Assembly (NCBI GenBank): GCA_012972825.1
Contig: JABDHL010000001.1
Span: forward strand, 1-64,000
Origin: Chlorobiaceae bacterium
Lineage (GTDB): Bacteria; Bacteroidota; Chlorobiia; Chlorobiales; Chlorobiaceae
Reading direction: 5' to 3'
DNA length: 64,000 nucleotides
Both the position numbers and the translations under genes were made by a program. Positions 35,929 through 45,227 of this stretch are shown piece by piece. Every line of letters begins with the position of its first letter. Positions within the stretch are counted from its first letter, which is position 1. The notes beneath the pieces were generated by a model. It saw only the letters and a list, made by a program, of their open reading frames with translations. It had not been told where the DNA came from and ran no database searches.

Positions 35929-36919
35929 TTTATTGGAGGATATTTACTACTCGAAAGAGTATTCCTCTCTTTATATACATGAAGGGGAAAGTGTTTTCGA
36001 ATTTCATTACCAAGAAAATAAAGAACTATTTTATAATATGGCAATAAAAAAGCCAATTAATAAAATTGGTAGTGTAGATGTTAACGATGGTTATTATGAT
36101 TTAGAGACCGCATATGGCTATGGTGGTTATTATTCAACATCTGATAATCCCGCGTTTTTAAGTCGAGCAATTGATGCGTATAAAAAAAAATGTCTAAATG
36201 AAAATATAATAGCTGAATTTATTCGCTTTCACCCTTATAATAAATTTCCTTTTAAATATTCAAATCTTCTGGATTTTGTCGTTGCTGATAGAGATGTTGT
36301 TGTTATAGACTTATCTATTTCTAAATCAGAAAGATGGAGTAAGTATAACGAAGCTACTAGACGCAAAATTAGAAAAGGTTCTTCGGCTCTTTTATTTGAA
36401 GAATCTATTGATATCAATAGATTTATTGATTTATATCAATCGACAATGAGGAAAAATAAAGCCGAAGAATTTTACTATTTTCCTTATCACTACTTTGAAA
36501 ATCTTCTTTCATTAAAAAATGTAAAGTTGTTCGCTGTTAAAAGTGATGATCATATTGTTCATATGTCAATATTCTTTTTTTGTAAAAATATAGTTCATTA
36601 TCATCTTGGAGCAAATGATAACAATTATCTGCATCTTAACGCTAATAGCTATGTTTTCGATTCGGTGTGCGATTATGCTAAAGATAATTATATCACGCCT
36701 ATGTATTTTAATCTTGGTGGTGGTCGATCAAATGCTAATGAAGATTCTTTGCTTGCATTTAAATCAGGTTTTTCTGATATAAGAAAAAAATATTTTATTG
36801 CAGGAAACGTGTATGACCCGTCAGTATATTTTAAGTATACAAAAATATATGATCAATTATATCCTGAATATACTTCAAATAAATATTTCCTAAAATACCG
36901 TATGAGTGCTTATGAATAA
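35915..36919 (+). CDS. FemAB/GNAT-like N-acyltransferase
   Basis: The 334-residue protein resembles the FemAB-type tandem-GNAT family. It has an N-terminal half with EFIRFHPYNKFPFKYSNLLD and VVVIDLSISKSERWSKYNEA, a basic helix TRRKIRKGS and a C-terminal GNAT-like half with VKLFAVKSDDHIVHMSIFFF and YFNLGGGRSNANEDSLLAFK. Such enzymes transfer amino acids or acyl groups to amines. Within a legionaminic block lacking the usual LegH at this point, it may acylate a sugar amine. The start is uncertain: TTG 35915 overlaps the methyltransferase end by 14 bases, and GGAGGA at 35935 lies inside the frame. Confidence 0.65.
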   Translation: MKSYNLLEDIYYSKEYSSLYIHEGESVFEFHYQENKELFYNMAIKKPINKIGSVDVNDGYYDLETAYGYGGYYSTSDNPAFLSRAIDAYKKKCLNENIIAEFIRFHPYNKFPFKYSNLLDFVVADRDVVVIDLSISKSERWSKYNEATRRKIRKGSSALLFEESIDINRFIDLYQSTMRKNKAEEFYYFPYHYFENLLSLKNVKLFAVKSDDHIVHMSIFFFCKNIVHYHLGANDNNYLHLNANSYVFDSVCDYAKDNYITPMYFNLGGGRSNANEDSLLAFKSGFSDIRKKYFIAGNVYDPSVYFKYTKIYDQLYPEYTSNKYFLKYRMSAYE

Positions 36920-37913
36920 GGTATTTATTATAGCTGAAGCAGGTGTAAACCATAACGGGGATATTAACCTGGCCAAGCGTTTGGTTGATGCTGCAGTTGA
37001 CGCCGGTGCTGATGCAGTTAAATTTCAAACATGGAAAACAGAACTTATAGTTACCAAAGAAGCTATACAGGCTGATTATCAAAGTATAAATACTGGAATA
37101 GTTGAATCTCAGTATGATATGTTAAAAAAACTTGAACTTTCATATGAGCACTTTCGTGAATTAAAGAAGTACTGTGATTGCAAAAAAATAATCTTTATGT
37201 CTACCCCGGATGAAGAAGAAAGTGCCGAATTTCTTATAAATCTGCAGAATGTCTTTAAGATAGGGTCAGGTGAATTAACGAATAAACCATATTTGCGCTA
37301 TATCGGTCAACTTGGTAAAGAAATAATATTATCATCAGGTATGGCTGACCTCGGTGAAATTGAAGATGCCTTGATCGAGTTAACTCAGGCTGGGACGCCT
37401 AAAGATAAAATCACAGTGCTCCATGCAACGACAGAGTATCCCTGCCCTATAAATGAGGTGAATCTTAGAGCTATGCATACTATTAGCATGGCGTTCCAAG
37501 TTAGAGTTGGATATTCCGATCATACGAAAGGAATTGATATTCCGATTGCAGCTGCAGCCTTAGGTGCAAAAGTGATAGAAAAGCATTTTACTCTTGATTG
37601 TTCAATGGAAGGGCCCGATCATAAAGCAAGTCTTGAGCCTGAAGAACTCAAGGCTATGGTAACGGCGATTCGAAATATTGAAGTTGCTCTTGGTGATGGT
37701 ATAAAGCGTCTTACTCCCAGCGAAGCAAAGAATAAATCTATTGTTCGTAAATCACTTGTGGCGAGCAAGGCCATTAAAAAAGGTGAGATATACAGCCATC
37801 AGAACATCACAGCCAAGCGTCCTGGTTACGGTCTCTCTCCTATGTGTTGGGATGATGTTATGGGTCGCGTTGCTCTTAGAGATTATGAAGGAGATGAAAT
37901 GATTACATTATGA
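36912..37913 (+). CDS. legI: LegI/NeuB-type nonulosonate synthase
   Basis: The 333-residue protein has a TIM-barrel (IIAEAGVNHNGDINLAKRL, VKFQTWKTEL, VFKIGSGELTNKPYL, VGYSDHTKGIDIPIAAAALG, IEKHFTLD) and a C-terminal antifreeze-like SAF domain (KSIVRKSLVASKAIKKGEI, ITAKRPGYGLSP). It condenses a 6-deoxy-diacetamido mannose-type sugar with phosphoenolpyruvate to give a nonulosonic acid. LegB, LegG, PtmE and LegF neighbours make legionaminic acid the best guess over sialic acid. I start at the ATG at 36912; a GTG at 36906 is two codons earlier. It overlaps the previous gene by eight bases. Confidence 0.88.
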   Translation: MNKVFIIAEAGVNHNGDINLAKRLVDAAVDAGADAVKFQTWKTELIVTKEAIQADYQSINTGIVESQYDMLKKLELSYEHFRELKKYCDCKKIIFMSTPDEEESAEFLINLQNVFKIGSGELTNKPYLRYIGQLGKEIILSSGMADLGEIEDALIELTQAGTPKDKITVLHATTEYPCPINEVNLRAMHTISMAFQVRVGYSDHTKGIDIPIAAAALGAKVIEKHFTLDCSMEGPDHKASLEPEELKAMVTAIRNIEVALGDGIKRLTPSEAKNKSIVRKSLVASKAIKKGEIYSHQNITAKRPGYGLSPMCWDDVMGRVALRDYEGDEMITL

Positions 37914-39097
37914 GGCGCAAGATTTGTGTTATTACAGGTACGCGTGCAGAGTACGGTTTATTGCGTTGGGTTATGCAGGGAATTAAGGATGATCCTGAGT
38001 TAATTCTTCAAATCATTGCAACTGGCATGCATTTATCCCCTGAATTCGGATTGACGTATCGCGAAATTGAGCACGATGGCTTTTGTATTGATCGCAAAGT
38101 TGAAATGCTGACAAGCTCCGATACCTCCGTTGGTATTGCAAAATCAATGGGTTTGGGAATGATTGGATTTGCTGACGCATTGCACGAATTAAATCCTGAT
38201 CTTATCGTCGTACTTGGAGATAGATTTGAAATATTTTCCGCAGTGTCTGCCGCTTTGGTAGCGAGGATTCCAGTTGCTCATCTACATGGTGGCGAACTGA
38301 CAGAAGGCGCTTTTGATGATGCTTTTAGGCATTCCATTACCAAAATGTCTCATCTGCATTTTGTTGCTGCTGAGGAATATCGAGAGCGTGTTATCCAACT
38401 GGGCGAACAACCTGATCGCGTCTTTCTGGTTGGTGGACTTGGTGTTGACAATATTAAAAGTCTGAAGCTTCTTGATCGACCAGCCCTAGAGGCGGCACTA
38501 GATTTTAAGCTTGGCTCAAAGAATATTCTTATTACTTTTCATCCGGTCACCCTCGAAACAGCAACAGCGAGTGAACAGATGGCTGAACTCCTATCTGCTT
38601 TGGATCATTTGAAGGATACTCAGCTTATTTTCACCATGCCGAATGCTGATACTGACGGAAGAGTGTTAATTAAAATGGTTGAACAATTTGTAGCACAACA
38701 CTCAAACGCCTGTGCTTATACATCTCTTGGTCAATTGCGTTATCTGTCGAGTATTGCCCAAGTTGATGGCGTTGTAGGAAACTCGTCAAGTGGATTGGCA
38801 GAAGTTCCAAGCTTCAAAAAAGGAACTATAAACATCGGCGATCGCCAGCGAGGTCGTCTTCAGGCTGCAAGTGTGATCAATTGTGATCCGACTCGAAAGG
38901 GTATATTAGCTGCCTTTGAAAAATTGTACTCCTTTGAATTTCAGAATGAATTGATCAATGTTAAAAATCCATACGGAGATGGCGGCGCCAGTGAAAAAGT
39001 TGTTGACGCGATAAAAAGTTATACTTTTGATGGTAAGGTAAATAAGTCGTTTTATGATATGCATCAACCAAAACCGACTAAAATTAGAAAGGCATAG
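37910..39097 (+). CDS. legG: LegG/NeuC-type hydrolysing UDP-sugar 2-epimerase
   Basis: The 395-residue protein opens with KICVITGTRAEYGLLRWVMQ, the hallmark of hydrolysing 2-epimerases. It continues with LIVVLGDRFEIFSAVSAALV, VAHLHGGELTEGAFDDAFRH and the C-terminal VDGVVGNSSSGLAEVPSFKK. It removes the nucleotide and inverts C2, yielding the free sugar used by LegI. It is coupled to legI by ATGA and to the next gene by a one-base overlap. Its substrate in the legionaminate pathway is the 2,4-diacetamido-6-deoxy hexose nucleotide, whose supply depends on the LegC step broken upstream. Confidence 0.88.
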   Translation: MRRKICVITGTRAEYGLLRWVMQGIKDDPELILQIIATGMHLSPEFGLTYREIEHDGFCIDRKVEMLTSSDTSVGIAKSMGLGMIGFADALHELNPDLIVVLGDRFEIFSAVSAALVARIPVAHLHGGELTEGAFDDAFRHSITKMSHLHFVAAEEYRERVIQLGEQPDRVFLVGGLGVDNIKSLKLLDRPALEAALDFKLGSKNILITFHPVTLETATASEQMAELLSALDHLKDTQLIFTMPNADTDGRVLIKMVEQFVAQHSNACAYTSLGQLRYLSSIAQVDGVVGNSSSGLAEVPSFKKGTINIGDRQRGRLQAASVINCDPTRKGILAAFEKLYSFEFQNELINVKNPYGDGGASEKVVDAIKSYTFDGKVNKSFYDMHQPKPTKIRKA

Positions 39098-40146
39098 TGA
39101 CCATTAGTGAGAAAATATGGCATCAAGCAATTCTCCTTCATAACTCCTCAATACATGATGCAATAAAAAACCTTGATAAAGTTGCTATAAAAATTGTATT
39201 GGTTGTTAATGATGAGGGAAAGCTAGAAGGCACAATTTCGGATGGTGATATACGGCGTGGTTTACTTCGTGGGTTGGATCTCAACAGCCCCATTGAAAGT
39301 ATCGTTTACCGTAATCCTATGGTTGTTTCCCCCAATATAGGGCGCGAAACAGTTCATCAATTGATGGTGGTTAATAAAATTCAGCAGGTTCCAGTTATTG
39401 ACGAGCGGAATAACGTTGTAGGGTTACATCTTTGGGATGAAATTATCATACCACCGTTACGTAATAATGTTATGGTTATTATGGCAGGAGGGAAGGGGAC
39501 TCGGTTGCGTCCGCAGACTGAACATTGCCCAAAACCCATGTTGCCTGTATCGGGAAAGCCAATGTTAGAGCATATTATTGACAGGGCAAAATCGGAAGGA
39601 TTCAGCCAATTTGTATTAGCTATTCACTACCTTGGCCATATTGTTGAAGATTATTTTGGTAATGGCGACCGTTTGCAAGTCAAGATTGATTACCTCAGAG
39701 AACAAACTCCGCTTGGCACTGCTGGTGCATTAGGATTACTTAATACTCGCCCCGAAGCACCCTTTGTGGTAACCAATGGCGACGTTCTCACTGATATTCA
39801 CTACGGTGAACTCCTTGATTTCCATATTCTCCATAATGCAGCTGCAACTATGGCCGTGCGCGTTCACGAATGGCAGCACCCCTATGGAGTGGTCCAGACC
39901 AAAGGTGTAGACATTATCGGTTTTGAAGAAAAACCAATACACCGTAGCCATATCAATGCTGGTGTTTATGCACTCAACCCTGAAGCATTGAGTGTTCTGG
40001 AGAAAGACTCTCGATGCGATATGCCTATCTTGTTTGAGCGTCTTCAAGCCAAATCCAAACGAACAATAGCTTATCCCATTCACGAACCTTGGTTAGATGT
40101 TGGTAGAGCTGATGATTTAATAACGGCTCGTTCAAACTTCAGATAA
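39097..40146 (+). CDS. ptmE: PtmE-type sugar-1-phosphate nucleotidyltransferase with CBS pair
   Basis: The 349-residue protein has two N-terminal CBS motifs (about residues 1-118: TISDGDIRRGLLRGLDLNS, QQVPVIDERNNVVGLHLWD). A nucleotidyltransferase domain begins VMVIMAGGKGTRLRPQTEHC PKPMLP, split here for length. The active site also shows TNGDVLTDIHYGELLDF and GFEEKP. PtmE of Campylobacter makes GDP-GlcN for the legionaminic pathway, so the precursor here may also be GDP-linked. It starts with GTG at 39097 overlapping the legG stop. Confidence 0.85.
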   Translation: MTISEKIWHQAILLHNSSIHDAIKNLDKVAIKIVLVVNDEGKLEGTISDGDIRRGLLRGLDLNSPIESIVYRNPMVVSPNIGRETVHQLMVVNKIQQVPVIDERNNVVGLHLWDEIIIPPLRNNVMVIMAGGKGTRLRPQTEHCPKPMLPVSGKPMLEHIIDRAKSEGFSQFVLAIHYLGHIVEDYFGNGDRLQVKIDYLREQTPLGTAGALGLLNTRPEAPFVVTNGDVLTDIHYGELLDFHILHNAAATMAVRVHEWQHPYGVVQTKGVDIIGFEEKPIHRSHINAGVYALNPEALSVLEKDSRCDMPILFERLQAKSKRTIAYPIHEPWLDVGRADDLITARSNFR

Positions 40147-40153
40147 ATAATAC

Positions 40154-40843
40154 GTGAAAATACTTGCTTTGATTCTTGCTCGTGGCGGTTCTAAGCGATT
40201 ACCAGGAAAAAATATTCGATTGCTGGGAGGCAAGCCGCTTATTGTTTGGTCGATAGATGTTGCGAAAGATATACCAGACATTTGTAACATTCTTGTCTCA
40301 ACCGATGACAAAGAGATAGAATCAGTATGCAAAGATGCTGGAGCTATTATCCCGTGGCTACGTCCAGCTGAGTTAGCCACAGATACAGCAAGTTCAGTTG
40401 ATGCAGCTTTACATGCGCTTGATTGGTATCAAGCGGAGTTTTGCCCAATTGATGGCCTTCTTTTGTTGCAGCCAACATCACCATTTAGATCCAGAGAAAC
40501 AGTGCTTGGAGGGATTGAGCTATTTAAAAATAATTCTCGATACTCTATCGTTGGAGTTTCACAAACCCATACACATCCAATGTGGACCTTTAAAATGGAA
40601 GGTGGTTTTTTAGTCCCGTTTATTAATAAAAATGGTTTGCAAATCAGGTCTCAAGATCTGCCTAAAGCTTATGTTGTTAATGGTGGTTTTTATTTAATAT
40701 CTCCAGATAATCTTAAAAAGAATAAATCCTTTTTTGGTGATAAGACAATCCCTTTGGTTATAGAGTCACAAAAAGAGTTTTTGGATATTGATACAGAGTT
40801 TGATTTCCAATTCGCTGAATTTTTGATTAACCAGTCAGTTTAA
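40154..40843 (+). CDS. legF: LegF/NeuA-type CMP-nonulosonate cytidylyltransferase
   Basis: The 229-residue protein has the cytidylyltransferase P-loop-like start ILALILARGGSKRLPGKNIR, the middle DGLLLLQPTSPFRSRETVLG and the C-terminal FLDIDTEFDFQFAEFLI. It activates the nonulosonic acid with CMP for transfer. It ends the legI-legG-ptmE-legF operon, starting with GTG seven bases after ptmE. The group is LegF/PtmB-like more than sialate NeuA, judged by neighbours. Confidence 0.87.
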   Translation: MKILALILARGGSKRLPGKNIRLLGGKPLIVWSIDVAKDIPDICNILVSTDDKEIESVCKDAGAIIPWLRPAELATDTASSVDAALHALDWYQAEFCPIDGLLLLQPTSPFRSRETVLGGIELFKNNSRYSIVGVSQTHTHPMWTFKMEGGFLVPFINKNGLQIRSQDLPKAYVVNGGFYLISPDNLKKNKSFFGDKTIPLVIESQKEFLDIDTEFDFQFAEFLINQSV

Positions 40844-41009
40844 GTGGATTAAAAATATCATTCAAGGGTCTGACATTTAATGTCATAAAATGCGGAAATA
40901 TTTTGCAAGTGATTACCCAAGCTATGTTCTGTGAAAGAATATAGTCAAGATAGTAGTTTTATATATGCTTGCATGATAATTTTTTTCTAAAGAATATCTG
41001 AAATAATTC

Positions 41010-41999
41010 ATGAAAAATAAAGCATTACTTATTACAGGTGGAACAGGCTCATTTGGCAATGCGGTACTAAGACGTTTTTTACATACAGAGATATTTAAAG
41101 AAATTCGAATCTTCAGTCGTGATGAAAAGAAACAAGATGATCTAAGAAAAGAGATAAATAGTGATAAGGTTAAATATTATATAGGCGATGTTCGTGATTC
41201 TTTAAGTGTCGATAATGCAGTAAAAGGTGTTGATTACATCTTTCATGCAGCAGCGCTAAAGCAAGTGCCATCGTGTGAGTTTTTTCCTATGGAGGCGGTT
41301 AAAACCAATATTATTGGCACTGAAAATGTTCTTAATTCTGCTGAAAAATATTCAGTTAAAAAGGTAGTTGTTCTTAGTACTGATAAAGCAGTTTATCCAA
41401 TTAATGCCATGGGAATGTCTAAGGCGCTGATGGAAAAAGTTACTATTGCAAAATCACGTAATTTAGATAATAATACAACTGTATTTTGTTGCACGAGATA
41501 TGGTAATGTGATGGCCAGTCGAGGTTCAGTTATTCCCTTATTAATCGATCAAATTAAATCAGGTAAGCCACTTACGATTACGGATCCGAACATGACTCGG
41601 TTTATGATGACGTTGGATGATGCCGTTGATCTTGTCTGGTATGCGTTTGAGTATGGAAACCAGGGAGATCTTTTTGTTCAAAAGGCTCCAGCTGCGACGA
41701 TTTCAACTCTTAATCAAGCTTTATTGGAAATATTTAATGCAAATAATGAAATAAAAATCATTGGAACGAGACATGGTGAAAAACTCTATGAGACGCTTGT
41801 TAATAGAGAGGAAATGGTGAAAGCTAAAGATTTAGGTCGTTACTACCAGATCCCCGCAGATAATAGGGATCTTAATTATGAAAAATATTTTTCAGAGGGA
41901 GATAAAACGACTGCTGTATTTGAAGAATACCACTCTCATAATACAGAACGCCTTGATGTCGAGGGCATGAAAATGTTGCTCCTGAAAATACTTGATTAA
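41010..41999 (+). CDS. FnlA/WbjB/CapE-type UDP-GlcNAc 4,6-dehydratase 5-epimerase
   Basis: The 329-residue SDR has ALLITGGTGSFGNAVLRRFL at the N-terminus, IFSRDEKKQDDLR, AAALKQVPSCEFFPMEAVKT and the catalytic STDKAVYPINAMGMSKALME, with Met in the usual Tyr position. The C-terminus matches the CapE/FnlA group. It makes UDP-2-acetamido-2,6-dideoxy-L-arabino-hexos-4-ulose, the precursor of L-FucNAc, L-RhaNAc and L-QuiNAc. Partner enzymes (RmlD-like reductase and 2-epimerase) lie 6-9 kb downstream, so the pathway is split by other modules. A gap of 166 bases precedes it with nothing recognisable. Confidence 0.85.
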   Translation: MKNKALLITGGTGSFGNAVLRRFLHTEIFKEIRIFSRDEKKQDDLRKEINSDKVKYYIGDVRDSLSVDNAVKGVDYIFHAAALKQVPSCEFFPMEAVKTNIIGTENVLNSAEKYSVKKVVVLSTDKAVYPINAMGMSKALMEKVTIAKSRNLDNNTTVFCCTRYGNVMASRGSVIPLLIDQIKSGKPLTITDPNMTRFMMTLDDAVDLVWYAFEYGNQGDLFVQKAPAATISTLNQALLEIFNANNEIKIIGTRHGEKLYETLVNREEMVKAKDLGRYYQIPADNRDLNYEKYFSEGDKTTAVFEEYHSHNTERLDVEGMKMLLLKILD

Positions 42000-42024
42000 G
42001 CAGAAAAATACGGAGGTTAAGTTA

Positions 42025-43170
42025 ATGTCCGATAAACCAATCTACGTTACCCAGCCATATCTCCCCCCCCTTGAAGAGTTTATTCCATATCTTGAACAGA
42101 TATGGGAAAGCAAGTTTCTTACAAATGGGGGCCCATTTCATGAACAACTAGAAAAAGCTTTATGTGAATTTCTCGGCATAGAGCATATTGCCTTGTTCAC
42201 CAACGGAACCATTGCGTTGGTGACAGCATTGCAGGCACTCAGAATCACTGGTGAAGTTATAACTACCCCATATTCATTTGTAGCCACATCACACTCATTA
42301 TTGTGGAATGGCATCAGGCCAGTATTTGTGGACATCGATCCAAACACTCTCAATCTCGATCCTGAAAAGATAGAAGCGGCTATAACACCGCAGACCACCG
42401 CTATTATGCCAGTGCACTGCTATGGTCATCCATGTAATGTTGACGCAATACAGAAGATTGCTGACAATTACAATCTCAAAGTTATTTATGATGCTGCCCA
42501 TGCGTTTGGTGTGCAAGATGCACAAGGGAGCATTCTTAGGCATGGTGATCTCTCAGTATTAAGTTTTCATGCCACCAAAGTGTTTAATACCTTTGAAGGT
42601 GGGGCAATCGTATGTCCCGATGCTAAGACTAAATTGCGTATTGACCAATTAAAAAACTTTGGTTATGTAAACGAAATTACAGTTGTAGCGCCTGGAATAA
42701 ACGGGAAAATGAGTGAATTTAATTCTGCGTTTGGGCTCTTACAGTTGCAACACATTGATAAGGCATTATCTAAGCGTAAAGAAATTGATAAAGTATATCG
42801 AGATAGACTGAAAGGAGTACCAGGAATCCGATGCATGAATAAAGCTGGTGAAAAGGTTGCGAACTATTCTTATTTTCCTGTGTTAGTTGAACCTGACTAC
42901 CCGATCAGTCGCGATGAACTCAATCAGAAGCTCAAAGGAATAGGCATTCACCCTCGACGCTATTTTTATCCATTGATTTCCAACTATCCTATGTATCGAG
43001 GTTTACCTTCAGCCAATAGAGAAAATCTTCCTTTGGCGACAATTGCAGCGCAACGTGTGCTTTGTCTACCAATTTATCCTGATTTAAACTTATCAGTAGT
43101 TGAAGAGATTACTACTTTTATTAAATTACTTACAAAGCAAACTATATCCTCTACGGAGCATCATAGATGA
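42025..43170 (+). CDS. DegT/DnrJ/EryC1 sugar aminotransferase (VioA/FdtB-like)
   Basis: From the ATG at 42025, preceded by GGAGGT, the protein is 381 residues. It begins KPIYVTQPYLPPLEEFIPYL and LTNGGPFHEQLEKALCEFLG, continues with TTPYSFVATSHSLLWNGI and VIYDAAHAFGV, and has the PLP lysine in LSFHATKVFNTFEGGAIV. It transaminates a 4-keto (VioA) or 3-keto (FdtB) dTDP/UDP-sugar. A run of eight C at 42063-42070 encodes LPPLEE near the start. The next gene overlaps by ATGA, a common pairing with WbqC. It is the only intact aminotransferase in the window and might substitute for LegC. Confidence 0.85.
   Translation: MSDKPIYVTQPYLPPLEEFIPYLEQIWESKFLTNGGPFHEQLEKALCEFLGIEHIALFTNGTIALVTALQALRITGEVITTPYSFVATSHSLLWNGIRPVFVDIDPNTLNLDPEKIEAAITPQTTAIMPVHCYGHPCNVDAIQKIADNYNLKVIYDAAHAFGVQDAQGSILRHGDLSVLSFHATKVFNTFEGGAIVCPDAKTKLRIDQLKNFGYVNEITVVAPGINGKMSEFNSAFGLLQLQHIDKALSKRKEIDKVYRDRLKGVPGIRCMNKAGEKVANYSYFPVLVEPDYPISRDELNQKLKGIGIHPRRYFYPLISNYPMYRGLPSANRENLPLATIAAQRVLCLPIYPDLNLSVVEEITTFIKLLTKQTISSTEHHR
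42063..42070 (+). repeat. Poly-C(8) tract near the aminotransferase start
   Basis: Eight consecutive C within the first 16 codons keep the frame in this sequence (gene ON). The encoded prolines are conserved in the family, so the run may be codon usage rather than a switch. Confidence 0.7.
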
Positions 43171-43856
43171 AGCTTGCCATCATGCAGCCATACTTTCTTC
43201 CTTATATTGGATATTTCCAATTAATAAATGCGGTTGATAAATATGTGATATATGATGATGTGAACTTTATAAAAGGTGGCTGGATAAATAGGAATAAAAT
43301 TTTATTGAATGGGGCTGAATTAAGAATTAATCTTCCTATAGAAGGCGCAAGCTCATTTAAAAAAATAAATGAAATTAATGTTGGTAAAAATAGAGATAAA
43401 TTAATACTTACGGTAAATCAAGCTTATAAAAAAGCACCTTATTATAATGATGTATTTCCTTTGCTTCTTGATATTATGTCTTGTGAAGCACCTATCCTCT
43501 CCTATTTTCTTAAAAATAGTATAATAAAAATATGTGAATATCTTGAAATAAAAACAAACTTCATATTGTCATCTGAGATAAATAAAAATAATGAGCTAAA
43601 AGGAGAGGAAAAAGTAATTTCAATATGTAATATATTACGTGCTAATGAATATTATAATTCTATTGGAGGTCAAGAGTTATATAATAAAGATACATTTAGC
43701 GACAATAATGTTGATTTAAAGTTTATAAAAACACTAACTGTAAACTATAAGCAATTTCTAAATACATATATATTTGGCTTGTCTATATTAGATGTGATGA
43801 TGTTTTGTTCAAAAAAAGATATTACTTGTATGTTAAAAAGTTATGAAATATTATAA
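43167..43856 (+). CDS. WbqC-family protein
   Basis: The 229-residue protein starts with the WbqC signature MKLAIMQPYFLPYIGYFQLI and FVIYDD-like VIYDDVNFIKGGWINRNKIL, ending with a Tyr/Asn-rich C-terminus. WbqC proteins are found only in polysaccharide loci beside aminotransferases. Their activity is not well established; an acyl- or aminoacyl-transfer role has been suggested. The start overlaps the aminotransferase stop (ATGA). Base composition falls sharply here: from this gene to about 52 kb the DNA is markedly AT-rich. Confidence 0.82.
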   Translation: MKLAIMQPYFLPYIGYFQLINAVDKYVIYDDVNFIKGGWINRNKILLNGAELRINLPIEGASSFKKINEINVGKNRDKLILTVNQAYKKAPYYNDVFPLLLDIMSCEAPILSYFLKNSIIKICEYLEIKTNFILSSEINKNNELKGEEKVISICNILRANEYYNSIGGQELYNKDTFSDNNVDLKFIKTLTVNYKQFLNTYIFGLSILDVMMFCSKKDITCMLKSYEIL

Positions 43857-44119
43857 AGATAATTAATATCCGAAATTCAATCATTAGGAACAATTTGGTA
43901 AAGTTCAGCTTCCTAAAAGTATGTCGTATAGTGTGATTAAATAGGCTAAAAGAATCTCAATCGGTGTTAATAAAGATTGAATGAATTGCAATTGATCTAA
44001 GTAATCAAACACTTGATATGTAGTCTATATTCTCTATATTGTATTATTGAAAATAAACATGTTTATTGAGCCAGATTATTATGTAATCACTTTTCTTATT
44101 TTAGAAAAAAAATAAATAT
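43857..44119. other. AT-rich gap, no recognised feature
   Basis: This is 263 bases of AT-rich sequence with no gene-like frame, hairpin or repeat of the families described elsewhere. It could hold a promoter for the following block, but no convincing -35/-10 pair stands out. Confidence 0.4.
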
Positions 44120-45121
44120 ATGAAAACTGTAATGATATTCGGTGCAACAGGGACATTAGGTACATATCTGGTAGATCATTTATATGAAAAAAAATATAAA
44201 ATATGGGCAATAGGAAATAGAAATGTTAAAGAAGACTATTATTCTCGCCGCGGAATAAATTGTGCTAAAATTGATATTAGTAATAAAGATGATTTTGAAA
44301 AACTCCCTCAATCAGATGTAGATTCTATTGTATTAATATCAGGGGCAATGCCTTCTCGAATGGTTGGTTATAATCCGCAGAAATATATAGATATTAATAT
44401 TACAGGTACTTTAAACGTACTTGAATATTGCAGAAGGATAAAGGTTTCCCAATTTCTTTTTACACAATCACATTCTGATGTTTCTGGTTATTGGAATACA
44501 GGTGAGTATATAAAACCAGATGCTCCTCGAAAAATAAATTTAAAAGGAGATCATGCGGTTTATATTATATCGAAAAATGCTGCTGTTGATTTAATTGAGC
44601 ATAATCGGTTGTCATACGGAATTAAAACATTTATATTTAGATTGCCAACTATATATAACTATAGGCCTATTTATGATATGTATGTTAATGGTGAAAATGT
44701 TAAAGTAGGATACTATACATTTATACATAATGCCATTAATTCGAAATCAATTGAAATTTGGGGCGATCCGAGTAAGGCTAAAGATATTGTTTATGTAAAA
44801 GACTTTAATCAAATGATAACAAAAGCTATAGAATCAAATTTGGCGAAAGGCTTTTACAATGTTGCATTTGGTTCTCCAACAACTTTAGATGAACAGGTAA
44901 AGGGAATTATTGATGTTTTTTCACCGAAAGAAAATCCATCAAAAATTATTTATTGTTACGAAAAAAGGAGTCAAGACTCTTATCTGTATGACATAGAAAA
45001 TTCAAAAGTTGAATTAGGATATCAACCGGAATATAGTTATATCAAAATGCTTGAGGATATGAAGAATGAGATGAATGGGAACAGATTTGATCACCTTGTA
45101 GGGTGTGATGTTACAATTTAA
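44120..45121 (+). CDS. NAD-dependent sugar epimerase/dehydratase (SDR)
   Basis: The 333-residue protein has VMIFGATGTLGTYLVDHLYE at the N-terminus, VLISGAMPS-like VDSIVLISGAMPSRMVGYNP, a serine-containing FLFTQSHSDVSGYW and YIISK as the Tyr-x-x-x-Lys pair. It is an extended SDR acting on a nucleotide sugar, but which reaction (epimerase, dehydratase or reductase) cannot be decided. The C-terminal segment DSYLYDIENSKVELGYQPEY matches the usual Asp/Lys cap of these enzymes. It is flanked by AT-rich gaps and is not obviously coupled to neighbours. Confidence 0.7.
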   Translation: MKTVMIFGATGTLGTYLVDHLYEKKYKIWAIGNRNVKEDYYSRRGINCAKIDISNKDDFEKLPQSDVDSIVLISGAMPSRMVGYNPQKYIDINITGTLNVLEYCRRIKVSQFLFTQSHSDVSGYWNTGEYIKPDAPRKINLKGDHAVYIISKNAAVDLIEHNRLSYGIKTFIFRLPTIYNYRPIYDMYVNGENVKVGYYTFIHNAINSKSIEIWGDPSKAKDIVYVKDFNQMITKAIESNLAKGFYNVAFGSPTTLDEQVKGIIDVFSPKENPSKIIYCYEKRSQDSYLYDIENSKVELGYQPEYSYIKMLEDMKNEMNGNRFDHLVGCDVTI

Positions 45122-45227
45122 TCTGCAGTTGGAAATACATAGTCGTTTTTAAAAAGAATCAATAATTATTTAATTAATACATAGTATCCCAGTAGCGAGC
45201 ATATTGTTCTTTTAACTTTCTTATAGA

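Noticed and set aside
41992-42024. N-terminal extension of the aminotransferase from TTG 41992
   Set aside because: The ATG at 42025 has a GGAGGT site and matches family N-termini.
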